Below, piece after piece: positions 39,986 through 49,219 of a stretch of 64,000 nucleotides of DNA. Under the pieces are notes generated by a model, which searched no databases, was not told the DNA's origin, and saw only the letters and a program-made list of their open reading frames with translations. Position 1 is the first letter of the stretch. The number at the start of each line of letters is the position of its first letter. Source of the DNA: an uncultured Rothia sp. (GTDB lineage: Bacteria; Actinomycetota; Actinomycetes; Actinomycetales; Micrococcaceae); assembly GCF_916715725.1 (NCBI RefSeq), contig NZ_CAKAPD010000007.1, positions 1 to 64,000 of the forward strand. The letters are read 5' to 3'. The translations under genes and the position numbers were made by a program.

Positions 39986-40040
39986 AACGCGTCTCCTGCC
40001 GCGCTCTCAAGACCCCGAAGAAATACGCCGAGAAATACCC

Positions 40041-40916
40041 ATGACAGACAGCACCGCAACCACCCGCCGCCGCGCCGGCGCCTCACGCACGCCCGGGAGC
40101 AGCCTCTTCGCCTCCGTGCCCGTGCTCTTCCTGGTTCCGGCGTCGCTGGGTATTTTCCTCATCGCGGGTCCGCTTCTCGGGCTCTTCCTCAACATCCCCT
40201 GGAGCCAGCTCGGCAGCATCTTCACCCCGCAGGTGCTCGGGGCGGCTAACCTCTCTCTCGGCACCGCCGCCGCATCCACCCTCATCTGTGGTCTTCTCGG
40301 CGCACCCCTGGCACTCGTGCTTTCTAAAGTGCTCAACCGCTCGCGGCTGCACCGTTTCGGGTCGGTCCTCTACGCCATCATCTACACCCCGGTGATTCTC
40401 TCACCGGTGGTCTCCGGCCTTGGGCTACTCTTCTTCTGGGGACGCAAAGGCATGATCGGTACCTACCTCTACCAGGCAGGAATCTCTATCCCGTTCACCT
40501 CGAACGCGGTGATTATCGCCCAGGTCTTCGTCGCCCTGCCCTTCTTTGTCGCCACCGCGGTTACCACCCTGCAAGCCATACCCCGTGAGTATGAGGAAAT
40601 CGCTCTCGTCGAAGGCGCTAAACCCGCAGAAATCACTTTCAAAGTGTTGTTGCCCCTCGCCGCGCCGGGACTCGCCACCGCCTTTCTCCTCTCCTTCGCT
40701 CGTGCACTCGGTGAATACGGTGCAACCGTCACCTTCGCCGGCAACGTGCAAGGCAAAACCCAAACCATACCCCTCGCCATTGACCTAGCCATCAACAGCA
40801 GCGACATTCCCAGCGCCCTCGGAAGCGCCCTGATCCTCATCAGCCTCTACCTGGGAATCTTTGGGGTCCTCGGCCTGATTCGCGCCCTCAAAAAACTACG
40901 CGAAAGCACCCGATAA
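40041..40916 (+). CDS. modB: Molybdate ABC transporter permease
   Basis: The 291-residue permease has about six membrane helices. The cytoplasmic EAA loop that docks the ATPase is EYEEIALVEGAKPAEITFKVLLPLAAPGLATAFLLSFARALGEYGATVTFAGN, diagnostic of ModB/CysT-type permeases. It follows modA by 149 bases. No ATPase gene follows; the next gene is moeA. The expected partner ModC must be encoded elsewhere. Confidence 0.92.
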   Translation: MTDSTATTRRRAGASRTPGSSLFASVPVLFLVPASLGIFLIAGPLLGLFLNIPWSQLGSIFTPQVLGAANLSLGTAAASTLICGLLGAPLALVLSKVLNRSRLHRFGSVLYAIIYTPVILSPVVSGLGLLFFWGRKGMIGTYLYQAGISIPFTSNAVIIAQVFVALPFFVATAVTTLQAIPREYEEIALVEGAKPAEITFKVLLPLAAPGLATAFLLSFARALGEYGATVTFAGNVQGKTQTIPLAIDLAINSSDIPSALGSALILISLYLGIFGVLGLIRALKKLRESTR

Positions 40917-40977
40917 GCCACTCCGCCGCCTGCCCCGCATACCACCCGGCATACACCGGTCCTTAGGCAAAACTGCA

Positions 40978-41007
40978 TTTACCAGCCCACAAACACACAC
41001 CTACACT
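40978..41007 (+). promoter_or_regulatory. Promoter candidate for the second moeA unit
   Basis: TTTACC (40978-40983) and TACACT (41002-41007) have an 18-base spacer, 33 bases before the moeA ATG. Confidence 0.4.
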
Positions 41008-41040
41008 AGTCATAACCGCCACCGCACGATTGGAACCGCC

Positions 41041-42420
41041 ATGATTTCCCCCGAATTCAATGGAACCCCTAGCACCGAGGAATACCGCGCCTACCTGGCG
41101 CTACTGTTGCGCGAAGTATTTATCGGCACCGCAGAAACGGTTCCCCTCTACCACGCGGCAGGACGCATCCTCGCGCAAGACGTCACCGCACGCATGGACG
41201 TACCCAGCTTCGACAACTCCCAAATGGACGGCTACGCCCTCACCGCGGCAGCCGTTGACCGCGAAGACCGTATCTTCACCGTCGGCCGCGAAATCCCCGC
41301 CGGACGCCCGCTACAGCGCTCCCGCTCCTCCGACGACCTGACCTACCCCATCATGACCGGCGCACCCATCCCCAAGGGCTACGACGCCGTCATCCCCGTC
41401 GAACAGTCTGAACGCATCGAATACCCCGACCTGCCCGAATCCTTCGGCCGCCCCAGCGAAAAGGTCAAACTCGCCCCCGGCAAGCCCGGACAGTTCGTCC
41501 GCCGCCGCGGTGAAGACGTCGTCACCGGCCAGGTACTCGCACGTGCCGGTGAACGCGTCACCCCCGCCCTGCTCGGTGCGCTCGCCTCCCAGGGTTATGC
41601 GCGCCTGACCGTTGCGGCAGGCCCCCGCGTGCTCGTATGCACCGGTGGCGACGAGATTCTTTCCGGTGTTGAAGAAGACGGCACCGCTACCTCGCAAGAG
41701 CTGGCTCAGGGGCAGATTTTTGACGCCAACGGCCCCATGCTCACCGCCATGCTCCGCGAAGACGGAGCGGAGGTGCGGCGCATCGCTATCGGTGACGACC
41801 CGATCGAGCTACTGCACCGCCTCGTAGCAGAGTATGAGAGCTTCAAACCGGACATCATCATCACCTCCGGAGGCATCAGCCACGGTAAATACGAAGTGGT
41901 GCGCAACGCCATCGCCAAGGCACACGAAGCCGACATCCTGGTGCCCGTCTCCTGGTTCGGCCACGTCAGCCAGCAGCCCGGCGGACCGCAGGGCGTAAAC
42001 GTTCTCGACTTCAAGGGCCATCGCGTGCCCATGATTTCCTTCCCCGGCAACCCGGTGAGCACCCTCATCTCGTACGCGCTGATCCTGCGCCCCTACCTGC
42101 GTGCAGGCGGCCCCTACGGTGTGCCCTATGCGGTTGCCTCCGAACAAGCAACGCTGAACAATGCTCCCCGAGGCGTGCTCGTCACCGACACCCCGCTCAC
42201 CGCCCCGGCAACCAAACGCCAGTTCCTGCGCGGTACCCTCGCCATGGTGGAGGTGGAACCCGGAACCTACCGGGTGGAGCTCTACCCCGACGTGCTCTCC
42301 GGCTCGCACCTGCTACACCGCGCCGCACAGGCGGATGTGCTCATTGAGCTGGCGCCCGGAACCACCTACACCGGGGGAGAAGCAGTACCCTACCACCGGA
42401 TCCGCCTCACCGATAACTAG
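41041..42420 (+). CDS. moeA: Molybdopterin molybdenumtransferase MoeA (copy 2)
   Basis: The 459-residue MoeA shows FDNSQMDGYALTAAAV (about 58-73), YPIMTGAPIPKGYDAVIPVEQ (about 101-121), VLVCTGGDEIL (about 198-208), ITSGGISHGKYEVVRNA and ISFPGNPVSTLISYALILRPYL. It is colinear with moaC, mog and moaE downstream, whereas copy 1 is in the divergent unit. Two MoeA proteins are common in Actinobacteria. Division of labour (for instance Mo-MPT versus MGD or sulfurated forms) is not known. The weak GGAA before ATG 41041 is its ribosome binding site. Confidence 0.93.
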   Translation: MISPEFNGTPSTEEYRAYLALLLREVFIGTAETVPLYHAAGRILAQDVTARMDVPSFDNSQMDGYALTAAAVDREDRIFTVGREIPAGRPLQRSRSSDDLTYPIMTGAPIPKGYDAVIPVEQSERIEYPDLPESFGRPSEKVKLAPGKPGQFVRRRGEDVVTGQVLARAGERVTPALLGALASQGYARLTVAAGPRVLVCTGGDEILSGVEEDGTATSQELAQGQIFDANGPMLTAMLREDGAEVRRIAIGDDPIELLHRLVAEYESFKPDIIITSGGISHGKYEVVRNAIAKAHEADILVPVSWFGHVSQQPGGPQGVNVLDFKGHRVPMISFPGNPVSTLISYALILRPYLRAGGPYGVPYAVASEQATLNNAPRGVLVTDTPLTAPATKRQFLRGTLAMVEVEPGTYRVELYPDVLSGSHLLHRAAQADVLIELAPGTTYTGGEAVPYHRIRLTDN

Positions 42421-42528
42421 GCGACGCACCCCCGCATTGTTCCCATCCAGAGCGACAGGGAATAATTGAGACTCACACTAACTAACGATTCGCGGCAGAA
42501 GAACACCGCACAGAAGCCAGGAGAAACG

Positions 42529-43029
42529 ATGACCTCTACCTCTCAGCCCAACCAGGAACTAACCCACGTGCGTGCCGACGGCTCGGCACACATGGTGGAT
42601 GTTACGGAGAAGTCTGTTACCACCCGCACCGCCCTGGCTGAGGCGACCGTGCGCACCCGCGAAGACGTTATCGCCATGATTTTTGACGCCGACCTGCCCA
42701 AGGGTGATGCCCTGCCCGTCGCACGCGTCGCCGGCATTATGGGCGCTAAGCGCACCCCGGAAATCATTCCCCTCTGCCACCCGCTGCCCCTGGGCAAGAT
42801 CACGGTGGACTTCGAGCGCGGCACCGATTTCGTGCGTATTGAAGCATCCGTGAAGACCCGCGGTGTGACCGGTGTGGAGATGGAGGCGCTCACCGCCGTC
42901 TCCTCGGCAGCACTGACCGTTTTCGACATGATTAAGGCAGTCGATAAGCACGCCGTTATTACCGATATTCGTGTTCTGGAGAAGAGCGGCGGCAAGTCCG
43001 GCGACTGGTCTGTCCGCGAGGACTCCTAA
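42529..43029 (+). CDS. moaC: Cyclic pyranopterin monophosphate synthase MoaC
   Basis: MoaC converts the MoaA product to cyclic pyranopterin monophosphate. The 166-residue protein has HMVDVTEKSVTTRTA at the N-terminus, KRTPEIIPLCHPLPLGKI (about 76-93) and the active-site KTRGVTGVEMEALTAVS (about 110-126). The ATG at 42529 follows AGGAGA; a 21-codon upstream extension is rejected. mog follows after 55 bases. Confidence 0.95.
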   Translation: MTSTSQPNQELTHVRADGSAHMVDVTEKSVTTRTALAEATVRTREDVIAMIFDADLPKGDALPVARVAGIMGAKRTPEIIPLCHPLPLGKITVDFERGTDFVRIEASVKTRGVTGVEMEALTAVSSAALTVFDMIKAVDKHAVITDIRVLEKSGGKSGDWSVREDS

Positions 43030-43084
43030 GCCCCGGCGGAACATCGCCCCACCACCATCTGGTAAATACAGAAAAGGAATTCCA

Positions 43085-43603
43085 ATGAGTAGCGAAGAGT
43101 ACACCATGCCGGAGAACCTGACCGGTCTGGTCATTGTCGCCTCCACCCGCGCAGCCCGCGGCGTGTACGAGGATAAGTCCGGCCCCATCGCCGTGGAGTG
43201 GCTGCGCTCGCGCGGCTTCGACACCCCGGATGCCGTGGTCATTGAAGACCGCGATATTGTCGAGTACTTCAACGCCCTGGTGACCGATGGTAAGAAGAAC
43301 GGCACCCTGCCGACCTTCATCCTGACCAGTGGCGGCACCGGTCTGAACTCTGACGACCAGACCGTGGAGGCTGTGCGCCCCCACCTGGACAAGGAAGTTC
43401 CCGGCATTATGCACGCCTTCTGGATGAACGGTCTGAAGAACGTTCCCGCGGCGGTGCTTTCACGCGGCGTGGCGGGTGTCATTGACCGCACCTTCGTGAT
43501 GACCCTGCCCGGTTCTCGCGGCGGCGTGAAGGACGGCGTGGCAACCCTCGACCCGATTGTTGAGCACATTTGCCGTCAGATGGAGGACTACCATGACCAC
43601 TAA
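43085..43603 (+). CDS. mog: Molybdopterin adenylyltransferase (MogA/MoaB family)
   Basis: It adenylylates molybdopterin before Mo insertion by MoeA. The 172-residue protein has LVIVASTRAARGVYEDKSGPIAVEWL (substrate loop) and the TSGGTGLNSDDQTVEAV motif (about 80-96) of the MoaB/Mog fold, then MLPGSRGGVKDG-like MTLPGSRGGVKDGVATL near the end. ATG 43085 follows AAAAGGAA. The gene overlaps moaE by 11 bases. Confidence 0.92.
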   Translation: MSSEEYTMPENLTGLVIVASTRAARGVYEDKSGPIAVEWLRSRGFDTPDAVVIEDRDIVEYFNALVTDGKKNGTLPTFILTSGGTGLNSDDQTVEAVRPHLDKEVPGIMHAFWMNGLKNVPAAVLSRGVAGVIDRTFVMTLPGSRGGVKDGVATLDPIVEHICRQMEDYHDH

Positions 43604-44099
43604 GTCGCAGAACGAAGATTCCCTCGACCATTCGGGTACGCACGGTGCTGAGCCGAGCGGCTCGACCGTGGTGTTCACCGATATTACGGAGGCTCCCTTG
43701 GAGCCGCTGTACGCGGCGGCTAAGGCTGAGGTTATGACTGACGCCATGGGTGCCCTGGTAATTTTTGACGGCATTGTGCGCAACCATGATCACGGTAGCG
43801 CGGTACGCGGGCTGTCCTATAGCGCGCATCCGCAGGCTCGTGAGTATATTGCGGAGGTTGCCGCCGAGGTTGCTGCCGAGCTGGACGGCGTGCGCTTGTG
43901 GGCTGTGCACCGCGTGGGCCCGATTGCTATCGGCGAGTCGGCTCTGACGGTGATGGCGGCGGCTGCTCACCGCGGCCGCGCGTTTGACGCCTGCGAGCTC
44001 GTTGCCGACCGTGTGAAGGCTCGTGTGCCGATTTGGAAAGAACAGGAACTGCTCGATGGAAGCATCGAGTGGGTTGGCGTGGATACTTCGCCCGCTTAG
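43593..44099 (+). CDS. moaE: Molybdopterin synthase catalytic subunit MoaE
   Basis: MoaE uses thiocarboxylated MoaD to put the dithiolene on the pterin. The 168-residue protein has GALVIFDGIVRNHDHGSAVRGLSYSAHPQA (about 51-80), VHRVGPIAIGESALTVMAAAAHRGRAF, and the lysine-containing KARVPIWKEQELLDGSIEWVG. An N-terminal polar extension of about 25 residues is present. ATG 43593 follows GGAGGA inside the mog 3' end, so translation is coupled. Confidence 0.94.
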   Translation: MTTKSQNEDSLDHSGTHGAEPSGSTVVFTDITEAPLEPLYAAAKAEVMTDAMGALVIFDGIVRNHDHGSAVRGLSYSAHPQAREYIAEVAAEVAAELDGVRLWAVHRVGPIAIGESALTVMAAAAHRGRAFDACELVADRVKARVPIWKEQELLDGSIEWVGVDTSPA

Positions 44100-44125
44100 C
44101 CTTCTGAATATTCTTATATATCTAT

Positions 44126-44163
44126 ATAAGCCTGTCAGGGGGATTTCTCTCGGGCAGGCTTAT
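44126..44163 (+). terminator. Terminator of the moeA-moaC-mog-moaE unit
   Basis: ATAAGCCTG (44126-44134) pairs with CAGGCTTAT (44155-44163) around a 20-base loop, followed by TCTCCTT. An AT-rich tract just before it (TATATATCTATATA) is notable. Confidence 0.65.
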
Positions 44164-44227
44164 TCTCCTTGAGGCTTGGATCCCAGAAATCTCAAGCCGC
44201 CTCTACTACGTGACTCGAGGAACCCCT

Positions 44228-45421
44228 ATGTCTTCTCAGCCTTCAACCGGCGCGAGCGAGCTCTCTGCCGCCGAGCGTGCCTTCTATTCTCGTCAGCTGA
44301 TTCTGCCCGAAATGGGCTATGAGGCTCAGTTGGCGCTCAAGGGCGCGCGTGTGGTGGTGCTGGGTGCTGGCGGTTTGGGCGCTCCCTCTCTGCTGTACCT
44401 GGCGGGTGCCGGGGCTGGTCAGATTGTGGTGGTGGATGATGACTTCGTGGATGCTTCGAATCTACACCGCCAGGTGATTCATACGCATGCCAGGGTGGGC
44501 AATTCTAAGGCTGAGTCTGCCGCAGAGTCTTTGCGCTCGCTGAATCCTTTTATTGAGGTTGTGCCGGTGCGTGAGCGTTTGACGGAGGCGAATGTTGATG
44601 AGCTTCTGTCAGGCGCTGATTTGGTGCTGGACGGTAGCGATAATTTTGAGTCGCGCTATGTGGTGTCGGCGGCGGCGGCACGTGCCGGGATTCCGCATGT
44701 ATGGGCTGCGATTCTTGGTTTTGATGCGCAGTTGAGTGTGTTTTGGGCTGGGCACGGTCCGGTGTACGAGGACCTGTATCCGCAGGCTCCTGCTGCCGGT
44801 AGCGTGCCGTCGTGTAGTACTGCTGGTGTGGTGGGTGCCATGGCTGGCGTGGTGGGTGCTGCGATGGCCATGGAGGCGGTGAAGCTGCTGACCGGAGTGG
44901 GGGAGCCACTTATGGGTGAGGTTGGCCTATATTCGGCGTTAAGTGGGAGGTGGGAATATATACCTCTTGTAGCTAGCGTGCAAGCTGTACCTAAGAAAAG
45001 TGCCGTTTTGCCTCAAGAAACGAGTCATAAGCCCAAAAATCCTGTAATAATTCGTAATATTTCTCAGGATTTTACAAGCTCTTCCGTCAACTCGGAGCTT
45101 CGCTCGATGAACGCTCAGGACCTTAAAAAGATGTCAGCGAGTGAAAATATTGCCCTTTTAGATGTTCGTGAGCAGGTGGAGTTCAACGCTTTCGCTATTG
45201 AAGGTGCCATTAATCTGCCCCTCACTGAATTGCTTGAGGCGGGTCGAAATGGCGCTCTCAAAGCCCTGATTGAGCGTAAAATCCCCGCAAATGCCCAGAA
45301 AATCGTTATTTACTGCACTGGATACACCAGAACAGTCGAGGCAGCTCGTGAAATAGCGCCTCTGGAACGGCGTCCCGTGTACATGCTGGAGGGTGGAATT
45401 TCCGCCTGGCTTACGGTCTAA
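44228..45421 (+). CDS. moeB: Adenylyltransferase/sulfurtransferase MoeB (MoeZ-like, ThiF domain plus rhodanese)
   Basis: It adenylylates MoaD's C-terminus and delivers sulfur. The 397-residue protein has an E1-like domain: YSRQLILPEMGYEAQLALKGARVVVLGAGGLGAPSLLYLAGAG, the arginine/aspartate motif DDFVDASNLHRQVIH, and catalytic Cys in VPSCSTAGVVG. The first CxxC zinc pair of E. coli MoeB is absent (VYEDLYP instead). A linker (about 260-295) leads to a rhodanese domain with active-site Cys in IVIYCTGYTRTVEA. From about 44970 to the stop the DNA is much more AT-rich than the first two thirds. ATG 44228 follows GAGGAA; a GTG six codons upstream is possible. Confidence 0.9.
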   Translation: MSSQPSTGASELSAAERAFYSRQLILPEMGYEAQLALKGARVVVLGAGGLGAPSLLYLAGAGAGQIVVVDDDFVDASNLHRQVIHTHARVGNSKAESAAESLRSLNPFIEVVPVRERLTEANVDELLSGADLVLDGSDNFESRYVVSAAAARAGIPHVWAAILGFDAQLSVFWAGHGPVYEDLYPQAPAAGSVPSCSTAGVVGAMAGVVGAAMAMEAVKLLTGVGEPLMGEVGLYSALSGRWEYIPLVASVQAVPKKSAVLPQETSHKPKNPVIIRNISQDFTSSSVNSELRSMNAQDLKKMSASENIALLDVREQVEFNAFAIEGAINLPLTELLEAGRNGALKALIERKIPANAQKIVIYCTGYTRTVEAAREIAPLERRPVYMLEGGISAWLTV

Positions 45422-45486
45422 AACACCCTTATTTAGTGTGAATTAGGCAAGATTTTTATCTCGTATTTTCCATGCCAAATATCCGA

Positions 45487-45499
45487 TATATTGGGCAGT
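45487..45499 (+). promoter_or_regulatory. narG: narG -10 box with leaderless spacing
   Basis: TATATT (45487-45492) ends seven bases before ATG 45500. There is no Shine-Dalgarno sequence. No FNR- or CRP-type palindrome was seen in the 78-base gap after moeB. Confidence 0.45.
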
Positions 45500-48400
45500 A
45501 TGGAACAAGCATCACAGATTAAGGGCCCGGACGGCCCCCTTACCGATCAGCTGATCAAGTTCGGTAAGTTCTTCTCCCGCTGGGATGAGACTGAAGACGG
45601 CCGCGCCGTCTTCCGTGAAGGCGGCCGTGAAGGTGACGCCTTCTACCGCGACCGTTGGAGCCACGATAAGGAAGTTCGCTCTACCCACGGCGTGAACTGC
45701 ACCGGCTCCTGCTCCTGGAAGGTGTACGTCAAGGACGGCATTATCACCTGGGAAGCACAGGAAACCGACTACCCCTCGGTTGGTCCCGACCGCCCCGAGT
45801 ACGAGCCCCGTGGTTGTCCCCGCGGTGCAGCATTCTCGTGGTACACCTACTCTCCCACTCGCGTTAAGTACCCCTACGTTCGCGGTCTCCTGCTGGAGAT
45901 GTACCGCGAAGCGAAGGCAATCCACAACGACCCCGTGGACGCCTTCCATTCCATCGTGTCCGACCCCGCTAAGCGTGCACGCTACGTGAACGCACGCGGT
46001 AAGGGTGGTCTGGTGCGCTCGACCTGGGCTGAGGCTCTCGAGCTGATGGCTGCTGCTCACGTGCACACCATCAAGTACTACGGTCCCGACCGTAACACCG
46101 GCTTCACCCCGATTCCGGCAATGTCTATGGTGTCCTTCAGCGCGGGTGTTCGCTACATCCAGCTGATGGGCGGCGTGATGACCAGCTTCTACGACTGGTA
46201 CGCTGACCTCCCCGTGGCTTCCCCGCAGGTCTTCGGTGACCAGACCGACGTGCCCGAGTCCGGCGACTGGTGGGACGCTGCATACCTCATCATGTGGGGT
46301 GCAAACGTTCCGCTGACCCGTACCCCGGACGCTCACTGGGTCTCCGAGGTTCGCTACCGCGGTACCAAGGTTGTCACCGTGAGCCCCGACTACGCCGACA
46401 ACACCAAGTTCGCTGACGAGTGGCTGCCCGCACAGGCAGGTACCGACGCGGCACTGGCTATGGCAATGGGCCACGTCATCCTCAAGGAGAACTATGTCGA
46501 CCAGCGTGTCGAGTTCTTCGAGGACTTCTCCCTGACCTACACCGACCTTCCCTTCCTGGTCACCCTGGAAACCCGCGAAGACGGCGTGAAGGTCCCCTCC
46601 AAGTTCCTGACCGCAGCTAAGCTCGCTGGTGAGGCTGAGCAGGCTAACGCTGACTTCAAGCCCGTCCTGATGGACCGCGAGACCGGTGAGGTCTTCGTGC
46701 CCAACGGCACCATGGGCCACCGTTACGCTCAGGAAGATCAGGGCAAGTGGAACCTGGACCTGCAGGGTCGTAAGCCGATTCTGTCGATCCGCGACCTGCC
46801 TCAGGGCCAGTCTGCAGCTGTTGAGATTAAGATGCCGACCTTCGATAACCCGAAGGGTCACGGCGACGTCATTACCCGCGGTGTGCCCGTAGCCTACGTT
46901 GAAGGCCACGAGGTTACCACCGTCTTCGACATCATGCTGGCACAGTACGGTGTGGGCCGTGAGGGTCTGCCCGGCACCTGGGCTAAGGACTACGAGGACT
47001 GGAACGTTCAGAACACCCCGGCATGGCAGGAGCAGATTACTTCTGTCCCCGCCGAGGCTGTTATCCGCGTTGCCCGCGAGTTCGCTAAGAGCGCCCTGGA
47101 TTCCGGCGGCCGCTCTATGGTTATCTTCGGTGCAGGTATCTGCCAGTGGTACCACGCTGACACCACCTACCGCGCTATTCTCTCCCTGCTGAACCTGACC
47201 GGTTGCCAGGGCCGTAACGGTGGCGGTTGGGCTCACTACGTGGGCCAGGAGAAGGCACGTCCGCTGACTGGTCTGACCAACATTGCGAACGCTCTGGACT
47301 GGAGCCGTCCGCCGCGTCACATGATCGGTACCGGCTTCTGGTACATGCACACTGACCAGTTCCGTCAGGATGCATACTCCACCGACTACCTGCAGTCCCC
47401 GCTAGCTAAGGGCGAGCTGCGCGATGTTCACACTGCTGACGTTGTGGCACGTTCTACCCGTATGGGCTGGATGCCGTTCTACCCGCAGTTCCCCGAGAAC
47501 TCGCTGGACTTGGCCGATAAGGCAGAGCAGGCAGTGGCACGCGGCGAGGCTTCCTCGAACGCGGACTACATTGCACAGCGCCTGAACTCCGGTGACCTGG
47601 AGTTCTCCGTTGAGGACGTTGACAACCCCATCAACTGGCCTCGTACCCTGACCCTGTGGCGTTCGAACCTGTTCGGTTCCTCCGCTAAGGGTGAGAGCTA
47701 CTTCCTGAAGCACCTGGTCGGTAGCATGGACAACGTCCAGGGCTCCGATTCGGAGAAGCTGCCGAACGAAGTGAAGTGGGTTGATGAGGCACCTCAGGGC
47801 AAGCTGGATTTGCTGGTCACCTCGGACTTCCGTATGACCTCCACGACCCTGCTGTCTGACATCGTTCTGCCGACTGCTACCTGGTACGAGAAGCACGATA
47901 TCTCCTCGACCGATATGCACCCGTTCCTGCACGCGTTCTCCCCGGCAATTGACCCGCCGTGGGAGGCAAAGACCGACCACGAGACCTTCAAGGCACTGGC
48001 GTACGAGTTCACTCGCCTGGCTAAGAAGCACCTCGGCGTCCGCAAGGACATCGTTTCGGTCCCGCTGCTGCACGACACCCCCGGCCAGATTGCTCAGCCT
48101 GGCGGTCACGCACCCGACTGGAAGAACACCCCCGGTATGGTGGGTGTGCCCGGCAAGAACATGCCGAACTTCGTCACTGTCGAGCGTGACTACGGCGCAC
48201 TGTACGACATGTACACCACCGTTGGCCCGCTGTTCGACAAGCTCGGTGCCACCACCAAGTACATCACTTACGATCTGAAGCACGAAGTTGCCAAGATGGC
48301 TAAGGAATTCGGTGTGATGGACTCCGGTAAGGGCGCAGGTCGTCCGGCACTGGACACCGATGTGAAGATCGCCGAATCCATCATGATGATTTCGGGTACC

Positions 48401-49219
48401 TCTAACGGTGAGGTTGCTATCAAGGGCTTCAAGGAGCTCGAGAAGCAGACCGGTCTGCACCTGATGGACCTGGCAGAAGGTAACGAGGAACGTCGTATCA
48501 CCTTCCCCATGACCCAGGCCGCACCGCAGCCCGTGATGACCTCCCCCGAGTGGTCCGGTTCGGAGACCGGCGGTCGCCGTTACGCTCCGTTCACCGTCAA
48601 CATCGAGAAGAAGAAGCCGTTCCACACCCTGACCGGCCGTATGCACTTCTTCCTCGACCACGACTGGATGCACGAAATGGGCGAGGCTCTGCCGATTTAC
48701 CGTCCGCCGCTGGACATGACCGGCCTGTACAACGAGCCTGAGCTCGGTACTACCGATGGTGTTTCGGTTGCTGTTCGCTACCTGACCCCGCACAACAAGT
48801 GGGCAATTCACTCGCAGTACTTCGACAACCACTACATGCTCAGCATGTTCCGTGGTGGTCCGACTGCGTGGATGAGCCCGCAGGATGCTGAGAAGATTGG
48901 CGTCAAGGATGGCGAGTGGATTGAGTGTGTGAACACCAACGGTGTCTTCGTGGGTCGTGCGGTTGTTTCGCACCGTATGCCCGAGGGCGTCTGCTTCGTT
49001 TACCACGCTCAGGAGCGTATGGTTAGCCCGAAGTCTGAAGTCACCGGTAAGCGCGGTGGTATTCACAACTCGGTGACCCGTATTCTTCTGAAGCCCACCC
49101 ACATGATTGGTGGCTACGCTCACCAGGCGTTCGCCTTCAACTATCTTGGACCGACCGGTAACCAGCGAGACATCGTCTCGTACATCCGTCGCCGTAAGTC
49201 CCAGGAGGTAACTTTCTAA
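45500..49219 (+). CDS. narG: Respiratory nitrate reductase alpha subunit NarG
   Basis: NarG is the bis-MGD subunit reducing nitrate to nitrite on the cytoplasmic side. The 1239-residue protein binds the FS0 cluster through His63, Cys67, Cys71 and Cys106 (HGVNCTGSC, RGCPRG). The Mo-ligating Asp is in SFYDWYADLP near 231. Later blocks include GAGICQWYHADTTYRAILSLLNLTGCQGRNGGGWAHYVGQEK and the C-terminal YLTPHNKWAIHSQYFDN. The length matches E. coli NarG (1247). ATG 45500 is at leaderless distance from TATATT. The narH start overlaps its stop. The Moco genes just upstream would supply its cofactor. Confidence 0.98.
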   Translation: MEQASQIKGPDGPLTDQLIKFGKFFSRWDETEDGRAVFREGGREGDAFYRDRWSHDKEVRSTHGVNCTGSCSWKVYVKDGIITWEAQETDYPSVGPDRPEYEPRGCPRGAAFSWYTYSPTRVKYPYVRGLLLEMYREAKAIHNDPVDAFHSIVSDPAKRARYVNARGKGGLVRSTWAEALELMAAAHVHTIKYYGPDRNTGFTPIPAMSMVSFSAGVRYIQLMGGVMTSFYDWYADLPVASPQVFGDQTDVPESGDWWDAAYLIMWGANVPLTRTPDAHWVSEVRYRGTKVVTVSPDYADNTKFADEWLPAQAGTDAALAMAMGHVILKENYVDQRVEFFEDFSLTYTDLPFLVTLETREDGVKVPSKFLTAAKLAGEAEQANADFKPVLMDRETGEVFVPNGTMGHRYAQEDQGKWNLDLQGRKPILSIRDLPQGQSAAVEIKMPTFDNPKGHGDVITRGVPVAYVEGHEVTTVFDIMLAQYGVGREGLPGTWAKDYEDWNVQNTPAWQEQITSVPAEAVIRVAREFAKSALDSGGRSMVIFGAGICQWYHADTTYRAILSLLNLTGCQGRNGGGWAHYVGQEKARPLTGLTNIANALDWSRPPRHMIGTGFWYMHTDQFRQDAYSTDYLQSPLAKGELRDVHTADVVARSTRMGWMPFYPQFPENSLDLADKAEQAVARGEASSNADYIAQRLNSGDLEFSVEDVDNPINWPRTLTLWRSNLFGSSAKGESYFLKHLVGSMDNVQGSDSEKLPNEVKWVDEAPQGKLDLLVTSDFRMTSTTLLSDIVLPTATWYEKHDISSTDMHPFLHAFSPAIDPPWEAKTDHETFKALAYEFTRLAKKHLGVRKDIVSVPLLHDTPGQIAQPGGHAPDWKNTPGMVGVPGKNMPNFVTVERDYGALYDMYTTVGPLFDKLGATTKYITYDLKHEVAKMAKEFGVMDSGKGAGRPALDTDVKIAESIMMISGTSNGEVAIKGFKELEKQTGLHLMDLAEGNEERRITFPMTQAAPQPVMTSPEWSGSETGGRRYAPFTVNIEKKKPFHTLTGRMHFFLDHDWMHEMGEALPIYRPPLDMTGLYNEPELGTTDGVSVAVRYLTPHNKWAIHSQYFDNHYMLSMFRGGPTAWMSPQDAEKIGVKDGEWIECVNTNGVFVGRAVVSHRMPEGVCFVYHAQERMVSPKSEVTGKRGGIHNSVTRILLKPTHMIGGYAHQAFAFNYLGPTGNQRDIVSYIRRRKSQEVTF

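Noticed and set aside
45421..45499. FNR/CRP-type operator before narG
   Set aside because: No TTGAT-N4-ATCAA or TGTGA-N6-TCACA palindrome could be found in the 78-base gap.
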